Shown: positions 53,982 through 63,846, counted from the stretch's first letter. The stretch: 64,000 bases of DNA from CBDDLJ01 sp965230635 (GCA_965230635.1 CBDDLJ010000016.1:186001-250000), one strand, 5' to 3'. Notes: generated by a model from the letters alone, not told the origin. Program-made: numbers and translations.

Positions 53982-56621
53982 TTATAATTTCATTTCCTTA
54001 AGAAGTTCAGCACCTGCGTCAAACCAATTGCCATCTTCAAATTCATAAAGAAAGAGGCTAATATCGACATGATTGTGAAGAAGTTCATAGATGATTGAAG
54101 ATTCTTTTTCTAGATTAACTAAAATCATACTCACAATGATATTGTTACGTAGCGTTATCTTACCATACTTTTTTAATTGGGAATTTTCATAAATAATTTC
54201 ATTATCGCTATCCATTTTTGCATGAATATCGCCTGCAGTGCTTATATTGAAACCAGAAATTTTTAATATGGTGTGATTATCAGTAGGGCGGTAAGTTTCA
54301 CGTAAACCCAATGCATTTTTTCCTGCTGTCACGCCTTGTGCAACAGCGTCAGGCCACTGGCCCGCAATATGTTGATTGAATTCTGCTACATCGCCTACCG
54401 CATAAATGTCAGGATCATTTGTTTGCATGTGATAGTTAACAATAATACCTTTGTTCACAGCTAAACCACAATTCTCGGCAAGTTCGGTATTTGGTATAGT
54501 ACCTGCACAATAGATCAAGAGATCGCCATTTAGAATCTCACCGGCTTTTAATTTCACACCTGTAAACTTTGTATTTCCTAAAATATTTTCTATGGATTGG
54601 TTGAGTTTGAAACTTATGCCAAGAGTTTCTAAGTGCTTTTGTAAATATAAAGAGGCTTTATCGTTAAGTTGCTGGCTCATTAATACGCTTGATCGTTCAA
54701 TGATCTTAACAGGCAGCTTACGTTTATATAAAGCAAAAGCGGTTTCTAGTGCTAAAGGGCCACCACCAATAATAATCGGGTGCTGGCAATGATGTGTTAC
54801 AATATATTGCTGAATAGTCATGGCATCTTTTGCTTCACGCAGGGTGAAGATACCTGTCATATTGGTTTTATATTCTGGTGGTTGAACGCTATGACTGCCT
54901 GTGGCAATAATGAGTTTATCATAGTGGATCTTTCTATTATCGTCAGTGAGAACAAACTTATCAATTTTATCTATTTTAATCACTTCAGTGTTAATAGAAC
55001 AATCATAAGTAGGTTCAGTTTGCCACCATGGCGGTAGCAAAGATAAATTTCTTATTGGAATGGTTTTATAAATGAGGCGGGTAATCGCTATCCGGTTATA
55101 CAAATGAAAATTTTCACGACCATATACTTTTATGTTGCAATGCTTATTGAATTGCCTGATAGTCTCTGCTGTGCTAATGCCCGCAATACCATTACCAACA
55201 ATAATGACATTTTTAATGGAAGAGTAAACTTTGGGAGTGTAAAGTGCTGATTTTTGGATGTTATTAGGTATTTTTAATGAGATGGTAATATTGCCTAGGA
55301 TTCTAGTGCTGCAAGCCATTCTTACATCATCACCTAAGTTTAAACGATTGAGTGTAATTTTTTCTCTATCAGAGATAGGGCTAATATTATTTTTTCCTTC
55401 TATGATATAAATAGGATCTGAGCCACAATTTCCCATTTTGCATCCGGACTCAATAATGATGCCTGCGTCAGTTAAAATATTTAATAGTATTTGGTTTTTT
55501 TTGGTAACAATTTGTTTTTGTTCAGGTATTATTTTTATGACGGGAAGTCTTTTTGCTAAATTAACATGCCCGTTTAAATGCTTGGCGTCCACTCGTGAGG
55601 TTTCATAAAATTCATTGATTAGTTTATTATAAATATGCTCTTTTTTATAGGTTCGAATCAGCCAATGTATTGACGTAACGGCTACCAATAGAAATAGAAT
55701 ATTGCCCAAATGCAGATTGCTTTGTGTGGCGGTTAATTGGTTGATGTTATTTTCAAATAGTTCTTTACTGTGCCAGTAAAACAAATTAATTGAAGCCATG
55801 GTAAATAAAGCGCTTATTTTGCTTGAGCTGAAGTGTAATAGGGTTTGCAATAAGAAGAAAATAGTAAGACTGAGTGCCAATATAGAAAAAACAGTTAAAT
55901 GCATTTGTGCTGTGGTGATGTGTGGTGGCATGTTTACAGTATAAAATGCAATAAGAAAGCCAGGGAACAATCCAATGAATAATTTTCGTATATTTGTATA
56001 GTACGATTCAGGTTCACTCATATCTGATAAATAGGCGGCATTTGGATTGAAATCAAGACAGTTTTTTGTGCAGCTCAGGCAAGGTTCGCAGTGACTGTTT
56101 TTAACAGAAATAAGCGGAGTTTGTCCATAGACATGTTGCAGTGGGTAAAGAGGACAAATGGAAGTGCACCAGCCACTTTTTCCTTTAAATCTTATGCCAC
56201 CAATAAAAGCAAAAAATAACATGGCTAAGATTATCGCTGCTAAAATATTTCCTGATAAGTTTGTAACTAACTGCCTATTACTAACAGAAAATAACATAAT
56301 GAATATAGCTAATAAATAACTGAAACTGTTTAAAATGGGAGGCAAGCTCTGGCTGCGGCTAAAATTAAAAAACCGTGGAATTTGGTTGGCTGCAGCAAAA
56401 GGACAAATATTGCGCCATAATCCAGGTGCTAAGAAAAAAATTAATGGTAACGTAGGCAGCAATATTCCCCAAAAAAGTTGTAACCCTACCGCCGGCTTAT
56501 TAAATAAAAGCAGGCAATAAGCCAGCACTGTTATGATAGATCCGGCGCCAATAACGTTCCAACACCATGTTGGTATAATAGATTTTACTTGCGTTGCCTT
56601 GGGAAAGTATTTTTCTATCAT
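53982..56621 (-). CDS. Three-module membrane oxidoreductase: polyferredoxin, 2Fe-2S ferredoxin and FAD/NAD(P) reductase
   Basis: An 879-residue protein. Residues 1 to about 340 have several membrane helices and NapH/NosR-like Fe-S motifs GWCTSICPLYP and CEPCLSCTKNCLD. Residues about 370-455 form a plant-type ferredoxin domain with C394 and C399 (ESGCKMGNCGSDP), where the expected third Cys is Asp; a further Cys is in RMACSTRI. From about 470 a pyridine-nucleotide disulfide-type reductase follows (VIIVGNGIAGIS, PIIIGGGPLALETA, DIYAVGDVAEF). Electrons may pass between NAD(P)H and the quinone pool or an unknown acceptor. It starts 7 bases after the cNMP-binding gene, so they form an operon. Confidence 0.82.
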   Translation of the reverse strand: MIEKYFPKATQVKSIIPTWCWNVIGAGSIITVLAYCLLLFNKPAVGLQLFWGILLPTLPLIFFLAPGLWRNICPFAAANQIPRFFNFSRSQSLPPILNSFSYLLAIFIMLFSVSNRQLVTNLSGNILAAIILAMLFFAFIGGIRFKGKSGWCTSICPLYPLQHVYGQTPLISVKNSHCEPCLSCTKNCLDFNPNAAYLSDMSEPESYYTNIRKLFIGLFPGFLIAFYTVNMPPHITTAQMHLTVFSILALSLTIFFLLQTLLHFSSSKISALFTMASINLFYWHSKELFENNINQLTATQSNLHLGNILFLLVAVTSIHWLIRTYKKEHIYNKLINEFYETSRVDAKHLNGHVNLAKRLPVIKIIPEQKQIVTKKNQILLNILTDAGIIIESGCKMGNCGSDPIYIIEGKNNISPISDREKITLNRLNLGDDVRMACSTRILGNITISLKIPNNIQKSALYTPKVYSSIKNVIIVGNGIAGISTAETIRQFNKHCNIKVYGRENFHLYNRIAITRLIYKTIPIRNLSLLPPWWQTEPTYDCSINTEVIKIDKIDKFVLTDDNRKIHYDKLIIATGSHSVQPPEYKTNMTGIFTLREAKDAMTIQQYIVTHHCQHPIIIGGGPLALETAFALYKRKLPVKIIERSSVLMSQQLNDKASLYLQKHLETLGISFKLNQSIENILGNTKFTGVKLKAGEILNGDLLIYCAGTIPNTELAENCGLAVNKGIIVNYHMQTNDPDIYAVGDVAEFNQHIAGQWPDAVAQGVTAGKNALGLRETYRPTDNHTILKISGFNISTAGDIHAKMDSDNEIIYENSQLKKYGKITLRNNIIVSMILVNLEKESSIIYELLHNHVDISLFLYEFEDGNWFDAGAELLKEMKL

Positions 56622-56628
56622 ATTAACG

Positions 56629-57102
56629 TTAGCTCGAGTAAATAGATCGTAAACGGCTTGTCACTAGCATGGCGAGTTCATTTAAAAATTTTATTGCTAA
56701 GTCTTTTTCAGTTTCAATAATCTTGTCAAGATTTTCCCTTGAAAATTTTAACAACTCGCCATCGGTTAGTGCTTTAACATGTGCTGAACGAGGTAAACCA
56801 TCAAGAAAAGATATTTCACCGAATAAGCTGCCTTTGTCCAAACAGGCTAGCTTATTAATTCTCTCCATGCCTAAAAATTTTTTTCGGGTATACACTAAAA
56901 ATTCGCCTGACAATATAATATATAGGCTGTTCAAATCTGCACTATTGGCAAGTATTTCCATGTTACGCTGTACATGAAAACATTCAGCATAGTGATAAAA
57001 TTTTTTCCAATCCTCTGCAGTGAAACTTGTTAATACCGGGATTGTCTCGTTAAATTTACAGGGAGTGCCTTCACAATTAAATAAACTTGCTTTTGTATCC
57101 AT
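56629..57102 (-). CDS. Cyclic nucleotide-binding (Crp-sensor-like) protein without a DNA-binding domain
   Basis: A 157-residue protein from ATG 57102 (a GTG at 57123 is an alternative). The beta-roll has SGEFLVYTRKKF and GSLFGEISFLDGLPRSAHVKAL, the phosphate-binding cassette of cNMP-binding proteins. The C-terminal helix (LAIKFLNELAMLVTSRLRSI) ends the protein, so no HTH follows. It probably senses a nucleotide or redox signal for the oxidoreductase encoded 7 bases downstream. Confidence 0.85.
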   Translation of the reverse strand: MDTKASLFNCEGTPCKFNETIPVLTSFTAEDWKKFYHYAECFHVQRNMEILANSADLNSLYIILSGEFLVYTRKKFLGMERINKLACLDKGSLFGEISFLDGLPRSAHVKALTDGELLKFSRENLDKIIETEKDLAIKFLNELAMLVTSRLRSIYSS

Positions 57103-57336
57103 GAATGAGTACCCATTTTTCACATCATATGTCTAAATATTGATTAATTTGATGTCATATCTAATGTTAGCAATGTAAGATTTACTATTAATTATAGTTC
57201 ATTACTGCAGAGATACTTCTAGCAATATTGTGAGTATGGATTTTGTGCTTTTTTTGACAGCTATAAGACAAGCATCAATCAAAAAAATGTGTCAGAGTGT
57301 TTCGTTATACGGTCATTTTTTATTTGGCATGATGAT

Positions 57337-58044
57337 TTATGCGCGCTGTCCTAAATTTCCATGGACAACAGCGCCATTCATAATTGGATGTGTTGCACAG
57401 AAATAAATAAGCTCAGCTATTTCTTCCGGCTGAATTAAACGGTTAGCTGTTTGTATATTTTCTAGTGCAGCTCGTATGCTTTGATCATTGTTGATCCGTT
57501 GCTTTATCATATCAGTTTCTGTAATACCTGGGCAAACACAGGTTGTGGTGATATCAGTGCCAGCTAAGTCTTGACAAGTCGCTTTCATCAATCCTGCTAA
57601 TGCATGTTTAGACGTTACGTAAGAAGCATAGCAGGGAATACCAATTTCTGATAGCGTAGAACCAATGTAAATAATGGCAGAACCGGCTTTCATATGTGGC
57701 AATACCTGTTGGTTGAGTGCAGTTGGAACAATGACATTAAATTCTAACACTTGCCGTAACTTGTCAGCGGTTAGCGCTTGAACTTGGTCCGATGGATAAG
57801 TTGCGGCATTATGCACTAAAATAATTTTGTCAAAATGGCTTAAGTCTTTCTCGCTTAATTGTAATGCAACGGCAGGCTCCCAATTCGGTTGTGTCAGGTC
57901 GCAAGTGATATTATCAGCACTCTCTAGTTGGCAAGGGGTGCGAGAAATATTGATTAGACTGTAATTAGCTTGTTGAAAACGTATTGCTGTTTTCAAGCCT
58001 ATTCCTTTACTGCCACCGGTTATGATGAGTAGCTTTTTAGTCAT
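57337..58044 (-). CDS. Short-chain dehydrogenase/reductase
   Basis: A 235-residue Rossmann enzyme. TGGSKGIG at residues 9-16 binds NAD(P), NAAT near 84 fits the NNAG motif, and the catalytic Ser-Tyr-Lys is in IYIGSTLSEIG and YASYVTSKHAL. The substrate is unknown. It starts 1 base after the hemL stop and is the last gene of that operon. Confidence 0.9.
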   Translation of the reverse strand: MTKKLLIITGGSKGIGLKTAIRFQQANYSLINISRTPCQLESADNITCDLTQPNWEPAVALQLSEKDLSHFDKIILVHNAATYPSDQVQALTADKLRQVLEFNVIVPTALNQQVLPHMKAGSAIIYIGSTLSEIGIPCYASYVTSKHALAGLMKATCQDLAGTDITTTCVCPGITETDMIKQRINNDQSIRAALENIQTANRLIQPEEIAELIYFCATHPIMNGAVVHGNLGQRA

Positions 58045-58045
58045 A

Positions 58046-59335
58046 CTACTGTCCTTTTAATTGAGCAAATGCTTTCTTTGCTGCCGTCAGCGTTTTGTCA
58101 ATATCTTCTTCAGAGTGACAGCAAGAGACAAAACCAGCTTCAAATGCAGAAGGAGCTAAATAAACACCTTCTGTTAGCATGCTATGAAAAAATTGTTTAA
58201 AATGTTCAATATTACAAGCGGTAGCTTGTTGGTAACAAGTTACTTTTTCAGCGTCTGTGAAGAAGAGCCCAAACATGCTGCCAGCTTGGTTCGTCGTGAA
58301 AGGTATATCCGCTTGTTGCGCTAATTTGGATAAACCCTGCAATAATTGTCCTGTGCGTTGTTCAATATTCTGATAAAAGCCTGCACGCTTAATTTGTTTT
58401 AAGTTTTCTAAGCCTGCAGCAACGGCAATAGGATTGCCTGACAGTGTGCCAGCTTGATAAACGGCGCCGACAGGTGCTAATTTATTCATAATATCGCGAC
58501 GGCCACCAAATGCGCCTACTGGCATTCCACCACCGATGATTTTTCCTAGCGTTGTTAAATCCGGTGTAATGCCAAAACGTTCTTGTGCACCGCCTAAACT
58601 GACACGAAATCCTGTCATGACTTCATCAAATATTAAAACGCTTCCATATTCATCACACAAATCGCGTAAACCTTGCAAAAAGCCCGGTTCGGGTAAAATA
58701 CAATTCATATTACCGGTTATAGGTTCTACGATAATGGCTGCAATATTATGGCCATGTTGCTCAAATAATTGCTGCACACTTGTTAGGTTGTTAAAATTGG
58801 CAACCAAGGTATGCTCAGTAAAGCTAGCAGGGACGCCGGGAGAACTAGGTGATCCCAATGTTAATGCACCAGAGCCAGCTTTCACTAGTAGTGCATCGCT
58901 ATGTCCATGGTAGCATCCTTCGAATTTGATAAACTTATCACGCCCTGTGTAGCCACGTGCTAATCGAATAGCGCTCATGGTAGCCTCGGTACCGGAGTTT
59001 ACCATACGCACCATATTCATAGAGGGTATTGTTTGACAAATTGCTTCCGCTAATTGTGTTTCTGCTACTGTGACAGCACCGAAGCTTAATCCATGGTGAA
59101 TAGCTTTTTCAACAGCTGCTATTACGCTTGGGTGGGTGTGGCCTAAAATTAATGCTCCCCAAGAACCAACGTAGTCAATATATTTTTTTCCTGCTTCAGA
59201 ATAAATATAAGAACCTTCTCCTTTTGCAATGAATAAGGGTTGGCCATCAACACCATTAAATGATCGTGCGGGAGAATTTACGCCACCAGGAATGACTTTT
59301 TGTGCTTGTGCATATAGATCAGCTGAATTATCCAT
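58046..59335 (-). CDS. hemL: Glutamate-1-semialdehyde 2,1-aminomutase
   Basis: PLP enzyme that makes 5-aminolevulinate from glutamate semialdehyde, the C5 route of haem synthesis. VIPGGVNSPARSFNG at the start, NSGTEATMSAIRLARG, and the PLP-lysine region TLGKIIGGGMPVGAFGG are present. ATG 59335 follows AGGAGG by a few bases and gives 429 residues; the longer in-frame version is rejected. Confidence 0.96.
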   Translation of the reverse strand: MDNSADLYAQAQKVIPGGVNSPARSFNGVDGQPLFIAKGEGSYIYSEAGKKYIDYVGSWGALILGHTHPSVIAAVEKAIHHGLSFGAVTVAETQLAEAICQTIPSMNMVRMVNSGTEATMSAIRLARGYTGRDKFIKFEGCYHGHSDALLVKAGSGALTLGSPSSPGVPASFTEHTLVANFNNLTSVQQLFEQHGHNIAAIIVEPITGNMNCILPEPGFLQGLRDLCDEYGSVLIFDEVMTGFRVSLGGAQERFGITPDLTTLGKIIGGGMPVGAFGGRRDIMNKLAPVGAVYQAGTLSGNPIAVAAGLENLKQIKRAGFYQNIEQRTGQLLQGLSKLAQQADIPFTTNQAGSMFGLFFTDAEKVTCYQQATACNIEHFKQFFHSMLTEGVYLAPSAFEAGFVSCCHSEEDIDKTLTAAKKAFAQLKGQ

Positions 59336-59369
59336 TTTTCCTCCTAAGTTGCTGGTAAATTGTATCATA

Positions 59370-60095
59370 TTAATGATCAGAGAGTCGATACTTTTTTTTA
59401 TGTTTTCTTGCTAAATTTAATATTTCAACGAGCAAGGAAAAGCAAATAGCAAAGTAGATATAGCCACGTGGGATATGAAACTTTAATCCATCTGCAATGA
59501 GCACCAGGCCAATTACCATGAGAAAACTGAGAGCAAGCATGCGGATTGATGGATGCTTATTAATAAAATGACTAAGTGGTTCACTGGCAATGATCATGGT
59601 AATAATGGCTATCGTTATTGCCACTGCCATAATCCAAAATTCTTGCGTTAATCCAATGGCGGTGATCACACTGTCTAATGAAAAAACAATATCAAAAATA
59701 GCAATTTGTGCGATGATGATAGTCAGACTTTTTGTTATTGTCACTGTGTTATGTTTCTCACGTGGCTCAAACTCAGTGTGAATTTCACAGGTCGCTTTAT
59801 ATAGTAAGAATAAACCGCCTGTTAATAACAATATATCTCGCCAAGACGCAGAGAAATTGAACAGTGTGAATACAGGGGTAGTTAATCTAGCGATCCAAAC
59901 AGCAGAAGTTAATAAAATTAATCGCGTTATCCAAGCGAAGCTTAATCCTACTTGTCTGGCGATTTTTTGTTTTGATTTAGGTAAGCGTTGGCTTAATATA
60001 GAAATAAAAACAAGATTATCTATCCCCAAAACGACTTCCAAGAGGGTCAACGTTGTTAAGCTGGCAATGACGTTTCCTATTGTTAAAAAATTCAT
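59370..60095 (-). CDS. TerC-family integral membrane protein
   Basis: A 241-residue protein with about seven helices. LLEVVLGIDNLVFISILSQRLP and FDIVFSLDSVITAIGLTQ carry the paired acidic motifs typical of TerC/Alx proteins, which have been linked to Mn2+ export and to metallating exoenzymes. The C-terminus is basic. It lies 8 bases after aroB. Confidence 0.9.
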   Translation of the reverse strand: MNFLTIGNVIASLTTLTLLEVVLGIDNLVFISILSQRLPKSKQKIARQVGLSFAWITRLILLTSAVWIARLTTPVFTLFNFSASWRDILLLTGGLFLLYKATCEIHTEFEPREKHNTVTITKSLTIIIAQIAIFDIVFSLDSVITAIGLTQEFWIMAVAITIAIITMIIASEPLSHFINKHPSIRMLALSFLMVIGLVLIADGLKFHIPRGYIYFAICFSLLVEILNLARKHKKKYRLSDH

Positions 60096-60103
60096 AGTGC
60101 CCT

Positions 60104-61204
60104 CTAATTTTCATTAAATTCTGTTAATAGCCAATCAATGGTTTCAGCGATCAGTGTTACATCGATGGGGTGGCTGTAATGGTTGTTGTTTTGATAATAT
60201 ACGCCAATATCTTTCAGTAAAATAAAGTTGATATTATCCTTTTTTATTTTTTTATCATAAGCTAAATGCTGATTTATTTTTGCAGAAAAATGACAATCCT
60301 TTATAGATAAAGTCGGGACGATAGCTAATAATTTTAGCATGCTCAGTATCATATCCGCTGTCGATTTTGATAATATGTTTTTAGCTTGAGCGATGTAGTT
60401 GGCTGCAATGATTCCTAAAATAACCGCTTCACCGTGACGAAGTTGAAAATCGCTTGCTTTTTCTAACGCATGCCCAAGCGTGTGTCCAAAATTGAGTAAT
60501 TGTCGCTTGCCATTTTCTAATTCATCTTGATGAATAATGTTGCTTTTTAATTGACAATTTTTATAAACAAGTTGACTTATTGTCGCTGGGTCGTTGTTCA
60601 AAATAGCTGATATATTGTCTACATGCCAGTAAAAAAAAGCATGATCGAATAATAATGCATGTTTAATACTTTCAGCCAAACCATTTTTGAATTCATTTTG
60701 TGGTAGTGTGGTTAATGTTGTCAGATCGCAAAAAACCGCATGGGGTTGTTTAAAGCAGCCAATTAAATTTTTACCTTTTGGCGTATTAATCCCCGTTTTG
60801 CCACCAATACAGGCATCGATCATGGCCAGTAAACTCGTCGGAAAGTAAATAACCGGAATGCCACGACAAAAAGTTGCGGCAACAAAGCCGACTATATCAA
60901 GAGTGATACCGCCACCAAAAGCTAATAACAAGCTGTCACGTCCTAAACCGTGTGACAGCATAGCATCTTCTAATTGTGATTTGGTAGCACGTGTTTTGTT
61001 TTGTTCATTCGCATGAAAGGTTAATAATGGACATTTTATATCCTGACTTAATTGAGCCGCATAGCGATTTGCAAGGTGTTCATCGGCGATAATAGCGACG
61101 CGAGAATAAGCTTGAATAGAATCCATAACCGTTTGATTTTTAATCAAATTTTCACCTATATGGATATCATACGGCCTAGTAGCTGCTACTGATACTATTT
61201 TCAT
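60104..61204 (-). CDS. aroB: 3-dehydroquinate synthase
   Basis: Second step of the shikimate pathway; NAD+ and metal dependent, cytoplasmic. AFGGGITLDIVGFVAATFCRG (NAD site), FPTSLLAMIDACIGGKTGIN, GLAESIKHALL and the metal ligands GHTLGHALE and RHGEAVILG are all present. The length of 366 residues is normal. aroB usually lies directly after aroK; here it is in the other strand and far away, heading an operon with terC-like, hemL and SDR genes. Confidence 0.96.
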   Translation of the reverse strand: MKIVSVAATRPYDIHIGENLIKNQTVMDSIQAYSRVAIIADEHLANRYAAQLSQDIKCPLLTFHANEQNKTRATKSQLEDAMLSHGLGRDSLLLAFGGGITLDIVGFVAATFCRGIPVIYFPTSLLAMIDACIGGKTGINTPKGKNLIGCFKQPHAVFCDLTTLTTLPQNEFKNGLAESIKHALLFDHAFFYWHVDNISAILNNDPATISQLVYKNCQLKSNIIHQDELENGKRQLLNFGHTLGHALEKASDFQLRHGEAVILGIIAANYIAQAKNILSKSTADMILSMLKLLAIVPTLSIKDCHFSAKINQHLAYDKKIKKDNINFILLKDIGVYYQNNNHYSHPIDVTLIAETIDWLLTEFNEN

Positions 61205-61504
61205 AGTGACATGCTCTTAATGTAAAAGCCAAGAATAACACAACTTGATGCACTACGTTATGTAAACGGTGTTAGCTTATGTGGTTTATGGCATTAATTT
61301 GAATATATTTTGAACTGTTATTGTTTTGAATCATTGCTTATTTGTGTATTAATAGCGGAATTGCAAATAATACATACAAAAACGTGACATTTCATTCACA
61401 TTCTTGTATAGTTGCCCAGCCAAATGTGTCTCTCGGTCTTTCTCATATGAGCACTCCAAGTTTCATGTACGGATTTTTATTAACTATCTAACTGAGCATA
61501 TCTG
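61205..61504. other. Intergenic region between aroB and the DEAD-box helicase
   Basis: 300 bases between divergent genes, so both promoters lie here. The helicase may have a long leader, as cold-shock helicase genes often do. No clear structure identified. Confidence 0.4.
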
Positions 61505-63208
61505 ATGAAATCATTTAATCAACTTATCTTTGAGACGCCATCTTGTTCGCGTACGCGCGCAACCAATCTGTTATCGGCACTCAAAGAGATAGGGTATGAA
61601 ACGCCCACATCAATACAAGAACAAAGTATTCCTGTGCTAATGGAAAGTGGCGATTTATTGGCGCAAGCACAAACTGGAACCGGTAAAACCGCTGCCTTTG
61701 CGTTACCTATTCTCTCTCATTTAGATATAGACGTAAAAGCACCACAAGCATTGATCATTGCTCCCACACGTGAACTGGCTATTCAAGTAGCAGAAGCATT
61801 TCAAAGTTATGCAAAATATATCAAAGGTTTTCATGTTCTGCCTATTTATGGTGGTCAAGATTACAATGTTCAATTACGGGCTTTAAAAAGAGGTGCGCAT
61901 ATTATTGTTGGCACACCGGGACGCATGATGGATCACCTCCGTCGAGGTACTTTAGCCGTTGATGCGATCGAAACGGTCGTATTGGATGAAGGTGATGAAA
62001 TGTTAAAAATGGGGTTCATTGATGATATTAAGTGGATCCTAGAGCAAATTCCTCATGAACATCAAACAGCATTGTTTTCAGCCACGATATCTCCTTCAAT
62101 TCACAAGATTGCTAAGCGCTATTTAAACGATGCTGAAAAAATTCATATTAAGCCAAAGGAAAGCACCGTCGGTGCGATTGAACAATTTTACATACGTGTT
62201 TCAAGAAACCAAAAGTTAGATGTGTTAACACGTTTTCTTGAAATTGAAGAAGTCCAAGCGGCGATTATTTTTGCACGAACAAAGAATTGTTCGGCTGAAC
62301 TTGCTGAGAAATTACAAGCCCGTGGTTATGCCGCAGCAGCACTTAATGGTGATATGAGCCAATCACTGCGTGAAAAAGTGATTGATAAAATCAAGCGTGG
62401 GACCTTAGATATTATTGTTGCAACCGATGTCGCGGCGCGCGGTATTGATGTTGAGCGCATCAGTCATGTTATTAATTATGACATCCCTTCTGATACAGAG
62501 TCCTATATTCATCGTATTGGAAGAACTGGACGGGCAGGACGAAAAGGTAAAGCATTTTTATTCGTTGCTCCAAGAGAACAACGTTTGCTCAGTGATATTG
62601 AGCGTGCGATTCATACAAAAATCAAACAAATTGAACCACCTTCAGTAAAAGAAATGCAGGAAAAACGCAGTAAACAGTTGAGTGAAAAAGTGATTAATAT
62701 CATTGCAAAAAGCAGTAAACTGGGATATTATCATGAAGTAGTTGAACGTATTGTCAAGCAAGACGATTGTGATCCAAAAGATATTGCAGCAGCCTTGGCT
62801 TATTTGATTGAGCAGGCGAATCCAATACCATCACATGATATTGAAACAGTGAAACCAGAATATCAAAAACGGCGAAGCGCATCTTCCCGTTCTAGGGGGC
62901 AGTCATCAGATCATTCCCGTGACAAAAGAAAGCGTTCGTCTACTGCATCGAAAAAATCTGTTGGGAAAGAGAAGTCGTCAGATGATCGATCGCACAGCAA
63001 AAAGAAACGATCTTCAAGTGAATCTAAAAAGTTTTACCGAGAGGATGCATTATCTGATAACCGTTCACATAAAAAAAAGAGGCGTTCTTCAAATGATACT
63101 AAAAAGTCTTTAAAAAAAGGACAGCCATCAGGAAAGAAGAAGCAATCGTCAGAGAAATTAAAAAAAACTTCAGTGAAAAAAAGAAGCCGTAAAGCAGCCT
63201 TATCATAA
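61505..63208 (+). CDS. deaD: DEAD-box RNA helicase, DeaD/CsdA type
   Basis: RNA helicase linked to ribosome assembly and cold adaptation. The Q motif (TPTSIQEQSIP), motif I AQTGTGKT, PTRELAIQ, TPGRMMD, SAT, IIFART, VAARGIDV and HRIGRTGRAG are present. Motif II reads DEGD (D161-D164) instead of DEAD. After about residue 450 comes a long basic tail rich in Ser, Arg and Lys (RSHSKKKRSSSESKK-type repeats) with no RNA-binding DbpA domain obvious. The tail is probably disordered and binds RNA. Confidence 0.92.
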   Translation: MKSFNQLIFETPSCSRTRATNLLSALKEIGYETPTSIQEQSIPVLMESGDLLAQAQTGTGKTAAFALPILSHLDIDVKAPQALIIAPTRELAIQVAEAFQSYAKYIKGFHVLPIYGGQDYNVQLRALKRGAHIIVGTPGRMMDHLRRGTLAVDAIETVVLDEGDEMLKMGFIDDIKWILEQIPHEHQTALFSATISPSIHKIAKRYLNDAEKIHIKPKESTVGAIEQFYIRVSRNQKLDVLTRFLEIEEVQAAIIFARTKNCSAELAEKLQARGYAAAALNGDMSQSLREKVIDKIKRGTLDIIVATDVAARGIDVERISHVINYDIPSDTESYIHRIGRTGRAGRKGKAFLFVAPREQRLLSDIERAIHTKIKQIEPPSVKEMQEKRSKQLSEKVINIIAKSSKLGYYHEVVERIVKQDDCDPKDIAAALAYLIEQANPIPSHDIETVKPEYQKRRSASSRSRGQSSDHSRDKRKRSSTASKKSVGKEKSSDDRSHSKKKRSSSESKKFYREDALSDNRSHKKKRRSSNDTKKSLKKGQPSGKKKQSSEKLKKTSVKKRSRKAALS

Positions 63209-63287
63209 GGCATTGCCTACTAGCAACATGCTGAAGGGATTTTTAAACATTTCTATCAGAAGACTTTGTTATGATTTATACAGTATT
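63209..63287. other. Spacer after the helicase gene
   Basis: Short AT-rich spacer leading to the hairpin repeat. No terminator hairpin with a T run was found, though the repeat itself could serve as one. Confidence 0.35.
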
Positions 63288-63451
63288 TATAGCGGTTCCC
63301 TATATTGTTGACCTATCCTAAGACTTCGTCTAGCGCCTGCTTGCTTCGTTATTCAAAACCTTATTTACAATAAGTAAACGTCGCTTTTGAAACCTCGCAA
63401 GCAAACACTATACTCGCTTAGAATAGGTCAACAATATAGGGAACCGCTATA
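63288..63451. repeat. MITE-like hairpin repeat, copy D (type 1)
   Basis: A 164-bp copy with ends TATAGCGGTTCCCTATATTG and the reverse complement. It is closest to copy B: the central word TTATTTACAATAAGTAAACG is identical. It lies 79 bases after the helicase stop. Confidence 0.9.
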
Positions 63452-63557
63452 ATGATCAAATGAATATGATGTTACATAGGGGCGTGGCATTAATCTCATT
63501 TTAGATCTTTGCGCAAAGGCAAGAGAATCAGACCTCACTTACGCCGATGTGGCAGGA

Positions 63558-63581
63558 ACAACATTATAGGGAAACGCTATA
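63558..63581. repeat. Right-end fragment of a type 1 hairpin repeat
   Basis: CAACATTATAGGGAAACGCTATA matches the right end of copy A apart from one change. The left part of the repeat is absent. Confidence 0.65.
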
Positions 63582-63751
63582 AGGCTCTCTAACTAATTGA
63601 TACGGCTGAGCAAACCACAGCAAAAAAATGGTATGTACGGTCGTAGCAAATCAAAGTAAGTTCCTACAATCTTCGGTAGTCTTCGACAAGCTTAGTAGCC
63701 TGCAAGTCAGTGTCTGTTTAATGCAATGAGGCAGTTCGTCGGATGCTTACG

Positions 63752-63846
63752 CTACGTATGCTCTACTAATGACTATTTATCACCAGTAGAGTATGAGCTG
63801 GCACATAGAGCAGCCTAAGTTGGTGTCCGGAAAAGTGCTGGCAGCT
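63752..63846 (+). mobile_element. Decayed end of an IS3-family element
   Basis: The sequence encodes TNDYLSPVEYELAHRAA and a stop, matching the last residues of OrfB of the IS3 element at 50785 (TNDYLSPVEYE...), followed by a worn terminal repeat (GTCCGGAAAAGTGCTGGCA). Nothing else of the element is present. Confidence 0.85.

Noticed and set aside
63474..63561. A 29-codon stretch (LILDLCAKARESDLTYADVA) loosely like the N-terminus of cyanase
   Set aside because: Too short, no start codon and no downstream match; it might be a relic cut by the repeat fragment at 63558 but is not supported.
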